Shown here: positions 40,338-48,491 of the stretch, piece after piece
Layout: the number at the start of each line of letters is the position of its first letter
How positions within the stretch are numbered: the stretch's first letter is position 1
Source: Dermatobacter hominis
GTDB taxonomy: Bacteria; Actinomycetota; Acidimicrobiia; Acidimicrobiales; Microtrichaceae
Assembly (NCBI RefSeq): GCF_020715685.1
Contig: NZ_CP085840.1
Location: forward strand, 372,001 to 436,000
Length of the DNA: 64,000 nucleotides
Direction: 5' to 3'
The notes under the pieces: generated by a model
The model's input: the letters and a program-made list of their open reading frames with translations, nothing else
What the model was told of the DNA's origin: nothing
Database searches by the model: none
Position numbers and translations under genes: made by a program

Positions 40338-40816
40338 CGCCGGTCGAGCGGGTGGTGAGCGGCGCCCAGACGGGGGTCGACCAGGCCGCGCTCGACGTGG
40401 CGATCGAGCTCGGGATCCCCTGCGGCGGCTGGGTGCCCTTCGGTCGCCGCACCGAGATCGGGCCCGCCCCCGACCGCTACGCCGGCCTCGTCGAGACCGA
40501 CAGCGCCGAGTACGAGGTCCGCACGAGGCGCAACGTGCGCGACAGCGACGGCACGCTGGTGCTGGTGCGGAGCGAGCCCGCCGGCGGGTCCGCGCTGACG
40601 GTGGACGAGGCGGGCGCAGCGGGTCGTCCGCACCTCGTCGTCGACCTCGACGGGGAGGTCGAGGCCGACGGGATCCGCAGCTGGATCGAGGGCGAGGGGA
40701 TCCGGGTCCTCAACGTGGCCGGGGACCGGGAGAGCACGAGCCCGGGCATCCACGACCTCGCCGCCCGGCTGCTGCGAGCCGTGCTGGCCCGCCCTCCTCG
40801 ACCCGACGGCGGGTAG
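40319..40816 (+). CDS. Putative molybdenum carrier (SLOG-fold) protein
   Basis: 165 residues from the GTG at 40319, overlapping the phosphatase end by about 19 bases. VERVVSGAQTGVDQAALDVA near the start, the CGGWVPFGRRTEIGPAPDRY segment and RNVRDSDGTLVLVRSEPAGG are the glycine-rich nucleotide-binding features of the pfam 12694 / YpsA-like family. The family name comes from a proposed molybdate role that is not established. Confidence 0.85.
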   Translation: MAPDRLTPVERVVSGAQTGVDQAALDVAIELGIPCGGWVPFGRRTEIGPAPDRYAGLVETDSAEYEVRTRRNVRDSDGTLVLVRSEPAGGSALTVDEAGAAGRPHLVVDLDGEVEADGIRSWIEGEGIRVLNVAGDRESTSPGIHDLAARLLRAVLARPPRPDGG

Positions 40817-40828
40817 CGAACGCGCCGG

Positions 40829-41782
40829 TCAGCCGGCTCGGCGCTCGGGCGACAGGCGGGCGCGCCACCGCCCCGGCGGGCTGCCGTGGTGGCGCTTGAA
40901 GGCGGCGGCGAAGGCGAACTCCGAGGAGTACCCGACGGCGGCGGCGACGGCCGCCAGACCGTCGTCGGTCGTGCGCAGCAGGTCCCGGCCCAGCGCCATC
41001 CGCCACGCGGTGAGGTAGCCGAGGGGCGCCTCGCCCATCGCCGCGGTGAACCGGCGGGCGAACGCGGCGCGCGACAGCCCCACGAGCTCGGCCAGCTCGG
41101 CCACCGTCCACGCGCGGGCGGGGTCCGCGTGGATCGCCCGGAGCGCCTCGCCGACCGCCGGGTCCGACTGCGCGCGGAACCACGGGGGCGCGTCGTCGCC
41201 CTGGGCATCGAGCTCCTCGCGCAGCATCTGCACGAGCACGACGTCGAGCAACCGGTCGAGCAGCACCTGCTGGCCGGCGCGATCGCGCAGCAGCTCGGCG
41301 GCGAACACGTCGAGCGTGGCGCGCAGGGGGCTCCCGGCCGAGGGTCGCACGTGCAGGACGGGCGGCAGCGAGGCCAGCAGTCCGTCGCACAGGTCGCCGT
41401 CGAAGAGGTAGGCGCCGCAGAAGAACACCGCGTCGGGGCGGGGTGGGACGCCGGCCGGGCCGAGCACGTAGCCGCGGGCGGCGTCGGTCCGGGCGCCACC
41501 CGCCATCATCTCCGCCAATGGGATGCACGGCGCCCCGGGCTCGTGCGCCATGCGGTGCGGCAGGTCGCCACGCACCAGCGCCAGCTCGCCGGCCCGGACC
41601 ACCAGCTCGGTGGTCCCGTCGGGATCGTCGACGGTCAGGTGGACCTGGCCGTCGACGACGACGTGCACCGCCAGGCCGGCGCCGTCGTCGAACCGGACGC
41701 CCCAGGGCGCGGTGGCAGAGGTGTGCGCGAACGCCGCGCCGCGCGCCCGGGAGCGATCGAGGAGGTCGGTGAGCACATCCAC
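40829..41782 (-). CDS. AraC-family transcriptional regulator
   Basis: 317 residues from a GTG at 41782 (41776 is an equal alternative). An N-terminal cupin-type sensor domain (DGAGLAVHVVVDGQVHLTVD; LPHRMAHEP) precedes two helix-turn-helix motifs: TVAELAELVGLSRAAFARRF and GLAAVAAAVGYSSEFAFAAA. It reads divergently from the oxidoreductase gene at 41858, which it probably controls. Confidence 0.9.
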   Translation of the reverse strand: MDVLTDLLDRSRARGAAFAHTSATAPWGVRFDDGAGLAVHVVVDGQVHLTVDDPDGTTELVVRAGELALVRGDLPHRMAHEPGAPCIPLAEMMAGGARTDAARGYVLGPAGVPPRPDAVFFCGAYLFDGDLCDGLLASLPPVLHVRPSAGSPLRATLDVFAAELLRDRAGQQVLLDRLLDVVLVQMLREELDAQGDDAPPWFRAQSDPAVGEALRAIHADPARAWTVAELAELVGLSRAAFARRFTAAMGEAPLGYLTAWRMALGRDLLRTTDDGLAAVAAAVGYSSEFAFAAAFKRHHGSPPGRWRARLSPERRAG

Positions 41783-41857
41783 CAGGTGAGACGATCGCAC
41801 ATGGATCAGGCGGATCGCAACATGGAAGCGCTCGCTGATGGGGCGTTGGATGGATTC

Positions 41858-42721
41858 ATGACCGACAACGAACCCACCATCCTGATCCTCGGCGGCACGG
41901 GCAAGACCGGCCGTCGCATCGCCAGCCGCCTCCGCGACGGCGGCGTCGACGTGCGGACCGCAGCCCGGTCCGGCGCCGACGTCACCTTCGACTGGGACGA
42001 CCCGACGACCCACGACGCCGCCCTCGAGGGCGTCACCGGCCTGTACCTCGTCCCGCCCGCCCTCGACCTCTCGTTCCCCCCAGCGGTCGCCGACCTCCTC
42101 GACCGTGCCGAGGCCGCCGGCACCACCCACGTCACGTACCTCAGCGCCCGAGGCGTCGACCGAGCGCCGGCCGAGGTCCCGCTACGGGCGGTGGAGCTCG
42201 ACCTCGCCGGTCGCGATCGCCTCCGCCACACCGTCCTGCGGCCCTCGTGGTTCATGCAGAACTTCAGCGAGTTCATCTTCCTCCCCGGCGTGCTGGCGGG
42301 CGAGATCGCCGTGCCGACCGGCGACGGTGCCGAGGCGTTCGTCCACGTCGACGACATCGCCGATGCTGCGGTGGCGGCGCTGCTCGACCCGTCGGCCCAC
42401 GACGGTCGGGGCTACACCCTGACCGGACCCGAGGCGCTCACCTTCGCCGAGGCCGCCGCACGCATCGGCGCGGTGACGGGGCGGCCCGTCCGCCACGTGG
42501 ACGTCGACCGCGGCGAGTGGATCGACGCGGCGGTGGGCTCCGGCGTGCCCCCCGAGTACGCCGAGGTCCTCGCTGCGCTCCTCGACGTCATCCGCGACGG
42601 GGGAGGGGCGTGGACCTCCGACGACGTCGTCACCGCCACCGGCCACGGTCCCAGGGACTTCGCCGACTACCTGGCCGATCCGGCGGTCGCCGCGACGTGG
42701 TCGGCACCGGTCACCGCCTGA
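41858..42721 (+). CDS. NmrA-like NAD(P)-binding oxidoreductase
   Basis: 287 residues from the ATG at 41858. The Rossmann motif LGGTGKTGRRIASRL at the start, a conserved TYLSARG segment, LRPSWFMQNF and FVHVDDIADAAV are typical of the NmrA/SDR-a5 family. Usually such proteins reduce quinones or bind NADP as redox sensors. Divergent from an AraC regulator. Confidence 0.88.
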   Translation: MTDNEPTILILGGTGKTGRRIASRLRDGGVDVRTAARSGADVTFDWDDPTTHDAALEGVTGLYLVPPALDLSFPPAVADLLDRAEAAGTTHVTYLSARGVDRAPAEVPLRAVELDLAGRDRLRHTVLRPSWFMQNFSEFIFLPGVLAGEIAVPTGDGAEAFVHVDDIADAAVAALLDPSAHDGRGYTLTGPEALTFAEAAARIGAVTGRPVRHVDVDRGEWIDAAVGSGVPPEYAEVLAALLDVIRDGGGAWTSDDVVTATGHGPRDFADYLADPAVAATWSAPVTA

Positions 42722-42821
42722 TCGCCCCGACCGCGTCGACGCTCCCGGCCGGCGCACGCCGGGCCGGCCGGGGGCCGAAACCCGGTGGTCGGCGACCGTC
42801 GAGGGCGCGCAGCATCTGCCG

Positions 42822-43583
42822 ATGCGCCTGGACGACGACGACCTCCGACGGTTCGCCACCGACGGCCACCTCCTCCTGCCCGGCGTCGTGGACGAGGCCC
42901 TCCTCGCCGCCGCCGACGCCGAGGTCGACGAGCTCGTCGCCGGCACCCCGCCGATGGAGGGCGACGGCGGTCCCGGCGTCAACGCGTGGTTCGAGCCGCG
43001 GGCACGTCTGCCCCGTTGCGAGGACGTCCTGCGCCGGTCGCCAGCGCTGTCGCTCGCGGAGCAGCTGGTGGACCCGCTCGGGCTGGACTTCGCGTTCGAC
43101 CACGTCCAGGTCTCGACCACCACCGCGCCCTACGACCACATCCCCGGCGGTCCGCACATCGACGGCCACGCACCGGGCCAGGACCCGCCTGCGAGCTTCA
43201 CCCTCCTGGTCGGCGTGCTCCTGAGCGACCAGTCGGAGCCCAGCACCGGCAACCTGTGGGTGTGGCCGGGATCGCACCTCGACCACCAGCAGCTCTTCCG
43301 CGAGCGCGGCACCAAGGTGCTCCAGGGCAGTGGCGGCCACTCGACGCTGATCCCGGACCCGCCGGTGCTCGCCCGGCAGGTGCCGGTGCTGGGCCGGCGC
43401 GGCGACCTCGTGCTCGCCCACCACCTCCTCGGGCACAACAAGGGCGGCAACACGGCGCCGCAGCAGCGACGGACGCTGTACTACCGGCTCGCCGCCACCG
43501 GCCACACCGATCGCTGGGAGGCGACGTACCTCGACGCCTGGACCGAGTACGCCCCGGTGAGGGCCGCCGTCGTGTCGGCCTGA
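42822..43583 (+). CDS. Phytanoyl-CoA dioxygenase-family protein
   Basis: 253 residues. Non-haem Fe(II)/2-oxoglutarate fold: HIDGH (about 105-109) gives the H-x-D pair, with a downstream H in HHLLGHNKGGN and RTLYYRL for 2-oxoglutarate. NLWVWPGSH is a conserved family strand. It would hydroxylate an unidentified substrate. Clean single gene. Confidence 0.87.
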   Translation: MRLDDDDLRRFATDGHLLLPGVVDEALLAAADAEVDELVAGTPPMEGDGGPGVNAWFEPRARLPRCEDVLRRSPALSLAEQLVDPLGLDFAFDHVQVSTTTAPYDHIPGGPHIDGHAPGQDPPASFTLLVGVLLSDQSEPSTGNLWVWPGSHLDHQQLFRERGTKVLQGSGGHSTLIPDPPVLARQVPVLGRRGDLVLAHHLLGHNKGGNTAPQQRRTLYYRLAATGHTDRWEATYLDAWTEYAPVRAAVVSA

Positions 43584-43601
43584 CGCCAGCCGGCGCCCCG
43601 G

Positions 43602-44765
43602 TCAGGCGACCAGTCGCTCGACGGCCTCCTCGAGCAGCGCCAGGTCCTTGCAGTAGGCGAAGCGGACGAGCCGCGCCCCGAGCCGCGGGTCGTCGAAGAA
43701 CACCGAGGTCGGCACCGCCACGACGCCGCAGCGCTCGGGCAGCGAGCGGCAGAACTCCACGCCGTCGTCCGCGCCGAGCGGTCCGATGTCGGCGGTCACG
43801 AAGTAGGTGCTGGCCGGCGGTCGCACGCCGAAGCCCGCCCGCTCCAGTCCGGCGCAGAGGACGTCCCGCCGGGTGCGGAGCGCATCGCAGCGGGCCCGGA
43901 ATACGTCGTCGTCGAGGCCGAGGCCCACCGCGACCGCCTCCTGGAAGGGCCCGCCCGCCGTGAAGGTGAGGAACTGCTTCGCGGTCCGGGTCGCGGCCAC
44001 CAGCGCCGCAGGGCCGGTCGCCCAACCCACCTTCCACCCCGTGCACGAGAAGGTCTTGCCCGCGGACGAGATCGACAGCGTGCGCTCCGCCATGCCGGGG
44101 AACGTCGACAGCGGCCGGTGGACGCCGTCGAAGACGAGGTGCTCGTAGACCTCGTCGGTCACGGCGATCAGGTCCCGCTCGACGCACAGGTCGGCGATCG
44201 CCGTCAGCTCGTCGTCGCCGAGCACCCTGCCGGTCGGGTTGTGGGGCGAGTTGACGAGGAGCAGCCGCGTCCGGGGCGTCACGGCGTCGCGCAGCTCGTC
44301 GACGTCGAGCGCGAAGTCCGGGCCGCGGAGGGTCACCGGCCTCAGCTGCGCGCCCGCCATCGCCACGGCCGCGCCGTAGGAGTCGTAGGTGGGCTGGAAG
44401 GCGACCACCTCGTCGCCGGGCTCGCAGAGGGCGAGCACCGCGGCGGCGATCGCCTCGGTGGCGCCGACCGTGACGAGCACCTCGGTGTCCGGGTCGAGGT
44501 CGATGCCCCAGAACCGCCGACGGTGCGCCGCCACCGCCTCGCGCAGGGCCGGCACTCCGGGACCGGGCGGGTACTGGTTGCGCCCGGCGCGGATGGCGGC
44601 GATCGCGGCGTCGAGGACCTCGGGCGGCGGCCCGTCGTCGGGCACCCCCTGCCCGAGGTTGATCGCACCGGTCCGCTCGGCCAGCGCCGACATCTCGGCG
44701 AAGATCGTCGTGCCGAAGCCCCGCAGGCGCGAGGCCAGAGGGTCGGGGTCGCGGGTCGGGTCCAT
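43602..44765 (-). CDS. PLP-dependent aminotransferase (class I/II)
   Basis: 387 residues. INLGQGVPDDGPP, NQYPPGPGVPALREAV, VGATEAIAAAV, NSPHNPTGR, and the PLP lysine in SISSAGKTFSCTGWKVGW define fold type I. The start resembles the DapC/kynurenine aminotransferase (YbdL-like) group, which acts on N-succinyl-diaminopimelate precursor or methionine. Substrate not decided. Confidence 0.9.
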   Translation of the reverse strand: MDPTRDPDPLASRLRGFGTTIFAEMSALAERTGAINLGQGVPDDGPPPEVLDAAIAAIRAGRNQYPPGPGVPALREAVAAHRRRFWGIDLDPDTEVLVTVGATEAIAAAVLALCEPGDEVVAFQPTYDSYGAAVAMAGAQLRPVTLRGPDFALDVDELRDAVTPRTRLLLVNSPHNPTGRVLGDDELTAIADLCVERDLIAVTDEVYEHLVFDGVHRPLSTFPGMAERTLSISSAGKTFSCTGWKVGWATGPAALVAATRTAKQFLTFTAGGPFQEAVAVGLGLDDDVFRARCDALRTRRDVLCAGLERAGFGVRPPASTYFVTADIGPLGADDGVEFCRSLPERCGVVAVPTSVFFDDPRLGARLVRFAYCKDLALLEEAVERLVA

Positions 44766-44873
44766 GGGGGAGGTGGGCGCCGGTCGGCGCCACCGGCCGG
44801 GTCGGCTGCGACCCTACGGTCGGGACGACGGCCGCGGCAACGGCGGTCGGACCGGTTCCCGGGAGGGCCTCCG

Positions 44874-44879
44874 TACACT
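44874..44879 (+). promoter_or_regulatory. -10 hexamer (TACACT), leaderless start at 44886
   Basis: TACACT ends 6 bases before the GTG at 44886. Confidence 0.5.
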
Positions 44880-44885
44880 CCGACC

Positions 44886-45569
44886 GTGGGAGAGCTGCTG
44901 TCGCACGTCCTGCCGCTGGCCGTCGGCGCAGCCATCAGCCCGACCGTCCTCGCCGTCGCGCTCCTGATCCTGTCGTCGCCGCGCCGACCGGTCGCCCGCG
45001 GGGTCGCCTTCGTCGGCGGCGTGCTCGTGGTCCTCGCCGGGCTGTCGGTCGTCGGGCTCCGTCTGCCCCAGCACGTCGGCCGCCCGTCGCCGCTCCGGCT
45101 CGAGGTCACCCGGACGATCGACCTGGTCGTCGGCGTGCTGCTGCTGATCCTCGCAGCGGCGACGCTGCTGCGGATGCTGGCGACCGACCGGGCGGCGCCG
45201 GTGGACCCGGGCGACGCCCCGGCGGGCGGCCGTGCCGGCCACCCCGAGCGCGAGGGCCTCGGCTCGGCCGCGGTGCTCGGCGCCGCGATGATGATCGGCA
45301 ACTTCTCGACGATCCTCCTGTACCTGCCGGCGATGCACGAGATCGCCCGGTCGCACGCCTGCGACGCCGACAAGGCCGTCGCCCTGGTGGTGGCCGTGGC
45401 GATCACGTCGCTCCCGGCCACGCTGCCGCTCCTCGTCCGGGTCGCAGCGCCCGGACCGGCGGCCCGCTCCTTTGCGTCGGTGCACGCCTGGGTCGCCCGC
45501 CACTCCAGCCAGGTGGCGCTGGTGGTCGAGGTGGTCTTCGGCGTCTGGCTGGTGTGGAAGGGCCGTTGA
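44886..45569 (+). CDS. GAP/SfLAP-type integral membrane protein
   Basis: 227 residues, GTG at 44886. Six hydrophobic segments with AAISPTVLAVALLILSSPRR near the start and GNFSTILLYLPAMHEIARS in the fourth position match the GAP family (pfam 11139), named for mycobacterial lipid-export helpers. LysE-like exporter architecture. Substrate unknown. Confidence 0.82.
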   Translation: MGELLSHVLPLAVGAAISPTVLAVALLILSSPRRPVARGVAFVGGVLVVLAGLSVVGLRLPQHVGRPSPLRLEVTRTIDLVVGVLLLILAAATLLRMLATDRAAPVDPGDAPAGGRAGHPEREGLGSAAVLGAAMMIGNFSTILLYLPAMHEIARSHACDADKAVALVVAVAITSLPATLPLLVRVAAPGPAARSFASVHAWVARHSSQVALVVEVVFGVWLVWKGR

Positions 45570-45620
45570 CCGACCCAGAAGTCGTGGGCGCGGGGCCGGA
45601 CGGTCTGGGAGGCTCAGGCT

Positions 45621-46427
45621 GTGCAGCGGTGGCAGGTCGGTGATGTCGAGGTCGTGAGGGTGGTCGACGCCGACTTCGCGATGCCGTCCGAGGTGCCGCT
45701 GCCTGCCTGGACGGTCCCGGCGTTCGCGCCGTCGACGGCCGAGCACCGCGTCGCCTTCAGCGCGCTCGCAGTGCTCGACGGCGACCTCACGGTGGTGGCG
45801 GACCCGTGGCTGCAGGCCGACCGAGACGGCGCCGGCGCGGCCGATGCCGCCGGCGGGCTCCTCGACGCCGCGGCCCGGGCGGGCGTCGAGCCCGACGCAG
45901 TCGACGTCGTCGTGGCGACCCACCTCGAGGGCATCGGCTGGGCCACTCGCCCGGACGAGGGAGGGTGGCGCCCGTCGTTCCCCGGCGCCCGCCACGTGTA
46001 CCCGGCCCAGGAGGTCGCGGCCGTCGCCCGGGGCGAGGACCTACCCGGCATCGACGACTTTCGCGCCCTGGCCGCCCTGACCGCCATCGAGGAGGTCGAC
46101 GGCTCGGTCGCGCTCACGCCGTCGGTCGCCGTCGAGGTCTCGGCCGCGCACAGCTTCGGTCACGGCGTCGTCCGCATCGAGTCCGGCGGCGAGCTGGCGC
46201 TCTACACCGGCCACCTGGTGATCCACCCGCTGCAGGTGGTCGATCCCGACGACGCCCGCTTCGACGGCTCCGCCGCCGACGCCCCGCTCCGGCGCTCGCT
46301 GCTCGAGGAGCTGGCCGAGCGCGGCGGCACCCTGCTGACGACGCTCGTCGGCGGCCCGGGCGGCGGGCGGGTGCACCGCGACGGCGACGGGTTCCGGCTC
46401 GAACCCGACGACCTGCCGTCGACCTGA
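45621..46427 (+). CDS. Metallo-beta-lactamase-fold protein lacking the metal motif
   Basis: 268 residues. The fold is recognisable (WQVGDVEVVRVVDADF at the start; VDVVVATHLEGIGWATRPDE; ARHVYPAQEVAAV), but the family's HxHxDH motif reads H101-L-E-G-I-G: only the first histidine remains, with E, I and G in place of H, D and H. Later histidines (AAHSFGHG, YTGHLV) are partly kept. It is probably not a standard hydrolase: either a non-catalytic homologue or one with a changed site. Confidence 0.75.
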   Translation: MQRWQVGDVEVVRVVDADFAMPSEVPLPAWTVPAFAPSTAEHRVAFSALAVLDGDLTVVADPWLQADRDGAGAADAAGGLLDAAARAGVEPDAVDVVVATHLEGIGWATRPDEGGWRPSFPGARHVYPAQEVAAVARGEDLPGIDDFRALAALTAIEEVDGSVALTPSVAVEVSAAHSFGHGVVRIESGGELALYTGHLVIHPLQVVDPDDARFDGSAADAPLRRSLLEELAERGGTLLTTLVGGPGGGRVHRDGDGFRLEPDDLPST

Positions 46428-46497
46428 CCTGTCGACCTGACCCGTCGGGTCGACCGGCGGGATCGTGCCGAGGCCGAGTGCCGACGGTCGGAGCCGG

Positions 46498-47166
46498 TCA
46501 GCGCCGCAGTCGCGGCGCGGCGGCCCGGGCCTCCTCGGCGATCCGCCGCTTCGAGGCGGCCCACGAGCAGATCGGGCAGGCGAGCATGTCGTGGCGCAGG
46601 GCCGGGCAGTGCTCGCGGCCGAAGAAGATGATCTGCAGGTGCCGCCGGTTCCACGTGTCGACGGGGAACACCGCCTTGAGGTCGCGCTCGGTCCGCTCGA
46701 CGTTCGTGCCGTTCGAGAGGCCCCAGCGGGCGGCGAGGCGGTGGATGTGGGTGTCGACCGGGAACGCCGGGTGGCCGAAGCCCTGCGACATCACGACGCT
46801 GGCGGTCTTGTGCCCCACGCCGGCGAGCGACTCGAGGAAGTCCCAGTCCTCGATGACCTCGCCGCCGGCGTCGACGATCTGGTTCGCCGCGGTCCAGAGG
46901 TTGCGCGCCTTCGTGGGTGCGAGGCCGATCTCCCGGATCAGCTCGAGGATCCGGTCCGGTCCGAGCACGACCATCTCCTCGGGGGTGCTCGCCTCGGCGA
47001 ACAGCGCGGGCGTGACCTCGTTGACCTTCTTGTCGGTCGTCTGGGCGGACAGCGCCACCGCCACCAGCAGCGTGTACGGGTCGGTGTGGTCGAGCGGGAT
47101 CGGTGGGTCCGGGTAGAGGTCATCGAGGATCTCCCCGATGAGGTCCGCCTTGTCCTGTCGCTTCAC
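46498..47166 (-). CDS. nth: Endonuclease III (base-excision repair glycosylase/AP lyase)
   Basis: 222 residues from the GTG at 47166. LLVAVALSAQTTDKKVNEVT at the start, the helix-hairpin-helix LAGVGHKTASVV with catalytic K120, and FPVDTHIHR with D138 are diagnostic. At the C-terminus C187, C197 and C200 are present but a fourth cysteine is not found and the spacing is C-x9-C-x2-C, so the usual 4Fe-4S cluster may be altered. Removes oxidised pyrimidines from DNA. TAGGGT lies 7 bases upstream. Confidence 0.92.
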   Translation of the reverse strand: MKRQDKADLIGEILDDLYPDPPIPLDHTDPYTLLVAVALSAQTTDKKVNEVTPALFAEASTPEEMVVLGPDRILELIREIGLAPTKARNLWTAANQIVDAGGEVIEDWDFLESLAGVGHKTASVVMSQGFGHPAFPVDTHIHRLAARWGLSNGTNVERTERDLKAVFPVDTWNRRHLQIIFFGREHCPALRHDMLACPICSWAASKRRIAEEARAAAPRLRR

Positions 47167-47173
47167 GGCCGGG

Positions 47174-47179
47174 ACCCTA
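47174..47179 (-). promoter_or_regulatory. -10 hexamer (TAGGGT), leaderless start at 47166
   Basis: Minus strand, 7 bases before the GTG of the endonuclease III gene. Confidence 0.45.
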
Positions 47180-47236
47180 CCGGCGCGCCCTAGGGTGACC
47201 GATCCGGGCCCGGTGGGGCCGCCGCGAGGAGGTTCG

Positions 47237-48418
47237 ATGGGCGACAGGACGGACCGGCGCGGCGCCGCGTTCGACGTCGACCTCGACCGGCTCCGGCGTC
47301 GACGGTCGGTCAAGTGGTCGTTGTACGGCCCCGATGTGCTGGCGGCCTGGGTCGCGGAGATGGACTTCGACGTGGCGCCCCCGGTGCTCGCTGCGGTGCG
47401 CGACGCCGTCGACCGGGAGGACTTCGGCTATCCCGTGGCCGACCTGTCGGAGCTGACCGGCTCGTGCGCGGCCCACCTGTCCTCGTCCCACGGATGGGAC
47501 GTCGCGCCCGAGCGGATCCAGCCGGTGGCCGACGTGCTCGGCGGCATCGCGGGATCGCTGCGGCTCGACGTCCCGGACGGTGCGGCGGTCGTGGTCCCGA
47601 CGCCGGCGTACCCGCCGCAGTTCGAGGTCGTGGAGCTCGCTGGTCGACGCTCGATCGAGGTGCCGATGGTGCTCGACGGCGACCGGTTCGCCCTGGACGT
47701 CGACCGCATCGGCGAGGCGCTGGCCGCCGGTGCCGGGGCGGTGCTGCTGACCAACCCCCACAACCCTACGGGCCGGGCCTTCGGCGTGGACGAGCTGCAG
47801 GCGCTGGCCGCGGTCGTCGAGCGCCACGGCGCCAGGGTGATCAGCGACGAGGTGCACGCCCCGCTGGTCCTGCCCGGCGCCCGCCACGTGCCCTACGCCA
47901 TGGTGTCGGACGCCGCCGCCGCCCACACCACGACGGTGGTGTCGGTGTCCAAGGCGTGGAACGTGCCGGGCCTGCGCTGCGCCCAGGTCGTCGCCTCGGA
48001 CCACGACACGGCGTCGCGCTGGCGACGGCGGCGCGTGTTCGAGGTGGCCGGGCCGACGTCGATCGGCATCGCCGCATCGGTGGCGGCGTACCGCGACGGC
48101 GACGGGTGGCGGAGGGAGCTGCTCGAGCAGCTCGACGAGAACCGAGCCCTGCTCGTGGACCTGGTCGCGAGCGAGCTGCCCGGCGTGGTGCTGCGCCCGC
48201 CCGAGGCGACCTACCTCGCCTGGCTCGACTGCGGGTCGCTCGGCCTCGACGACCCTGCCGCGACGTTCCTGGCCGACGGTCGCGTCGCGGTCAGCGACGG
48301 CCCGCCGTTCGGGGCGGGGAACGAGTCGATGGTGCGGCTGAACTTCGGCACCTCGCCGTCGCTGCTCGAGCGCATCGTCGTCGCCATGGGCGCCGCCGTC
48401 CGCTCGACCCGCCCGTGA
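47237..48418 (+). CDS. MalY/PatB-type C-S lyase (aminotransferase fold)
   Basis: 393 residues, ribosome site AGGAGG. The N-terminal FDVDLDRLRRRRSVKW ... WVAEMDFDVAPPV, PTPAYPPQFEV, TNPHNPTGRAFG, SDEVHAPLVLPG and the PLP lysine VSVSKAWNVPG identify the cystathionine beta-lyase branch (MalY/PatB) within fold type I. It splits cystathionine or related C-S bonds into pyruvate, ammonia and a thiol. Confidence 0.9.
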   Translation: MGDRTDRRGAAFDVDLDRLRRRRSVKWSLYGPDVLAAWVAEMDFDVAPPVLAAVRDAVDREDFGYPVADLSELTGSCAAHLSSSHGWDVAPERIQPVADVLGGIAGSLRLDVPDGAAVVVPTPAYPPQFEVVELAGRRSIEVPMVLDGDRFALDVDRIGEALAAGAGAVLLTNPHNPTGRAFGVDELQALAAVVERHGARVISDEVHAPLVLPGARHVPYAMVSDAAAAHTTTVVSVSKAWNVPGLRCAQVVASDHDTASRWRRRRVFEVAGPTSIGIAASVAAYRDGDGWRRELLEQLDENRALLVDLVASELPGVVLRPPEATYLAWLDCGSLGLDDPAATFLADGRVAVSDGPPFGAGNESMVRLNFGTSPSLLERIVVAMGAAVRSTRP

Positions 48419-48491
48419 GCCCGGGACGCCTCGGGCGCCATGTGGGCGCGGTTCGACCCGAGCTCCGCGGGTGTCGCGCGGCGGTCGGGCG

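Noticed and set aside
44541-44556. Near match to the CCGGCAYTWC motif inside the aminotransferase gene
   Set aside because: One-mismatch matches to a GC-rich 10-mer are expected by chance in a window of this size; only exact copies and intergenic near copies were counted.
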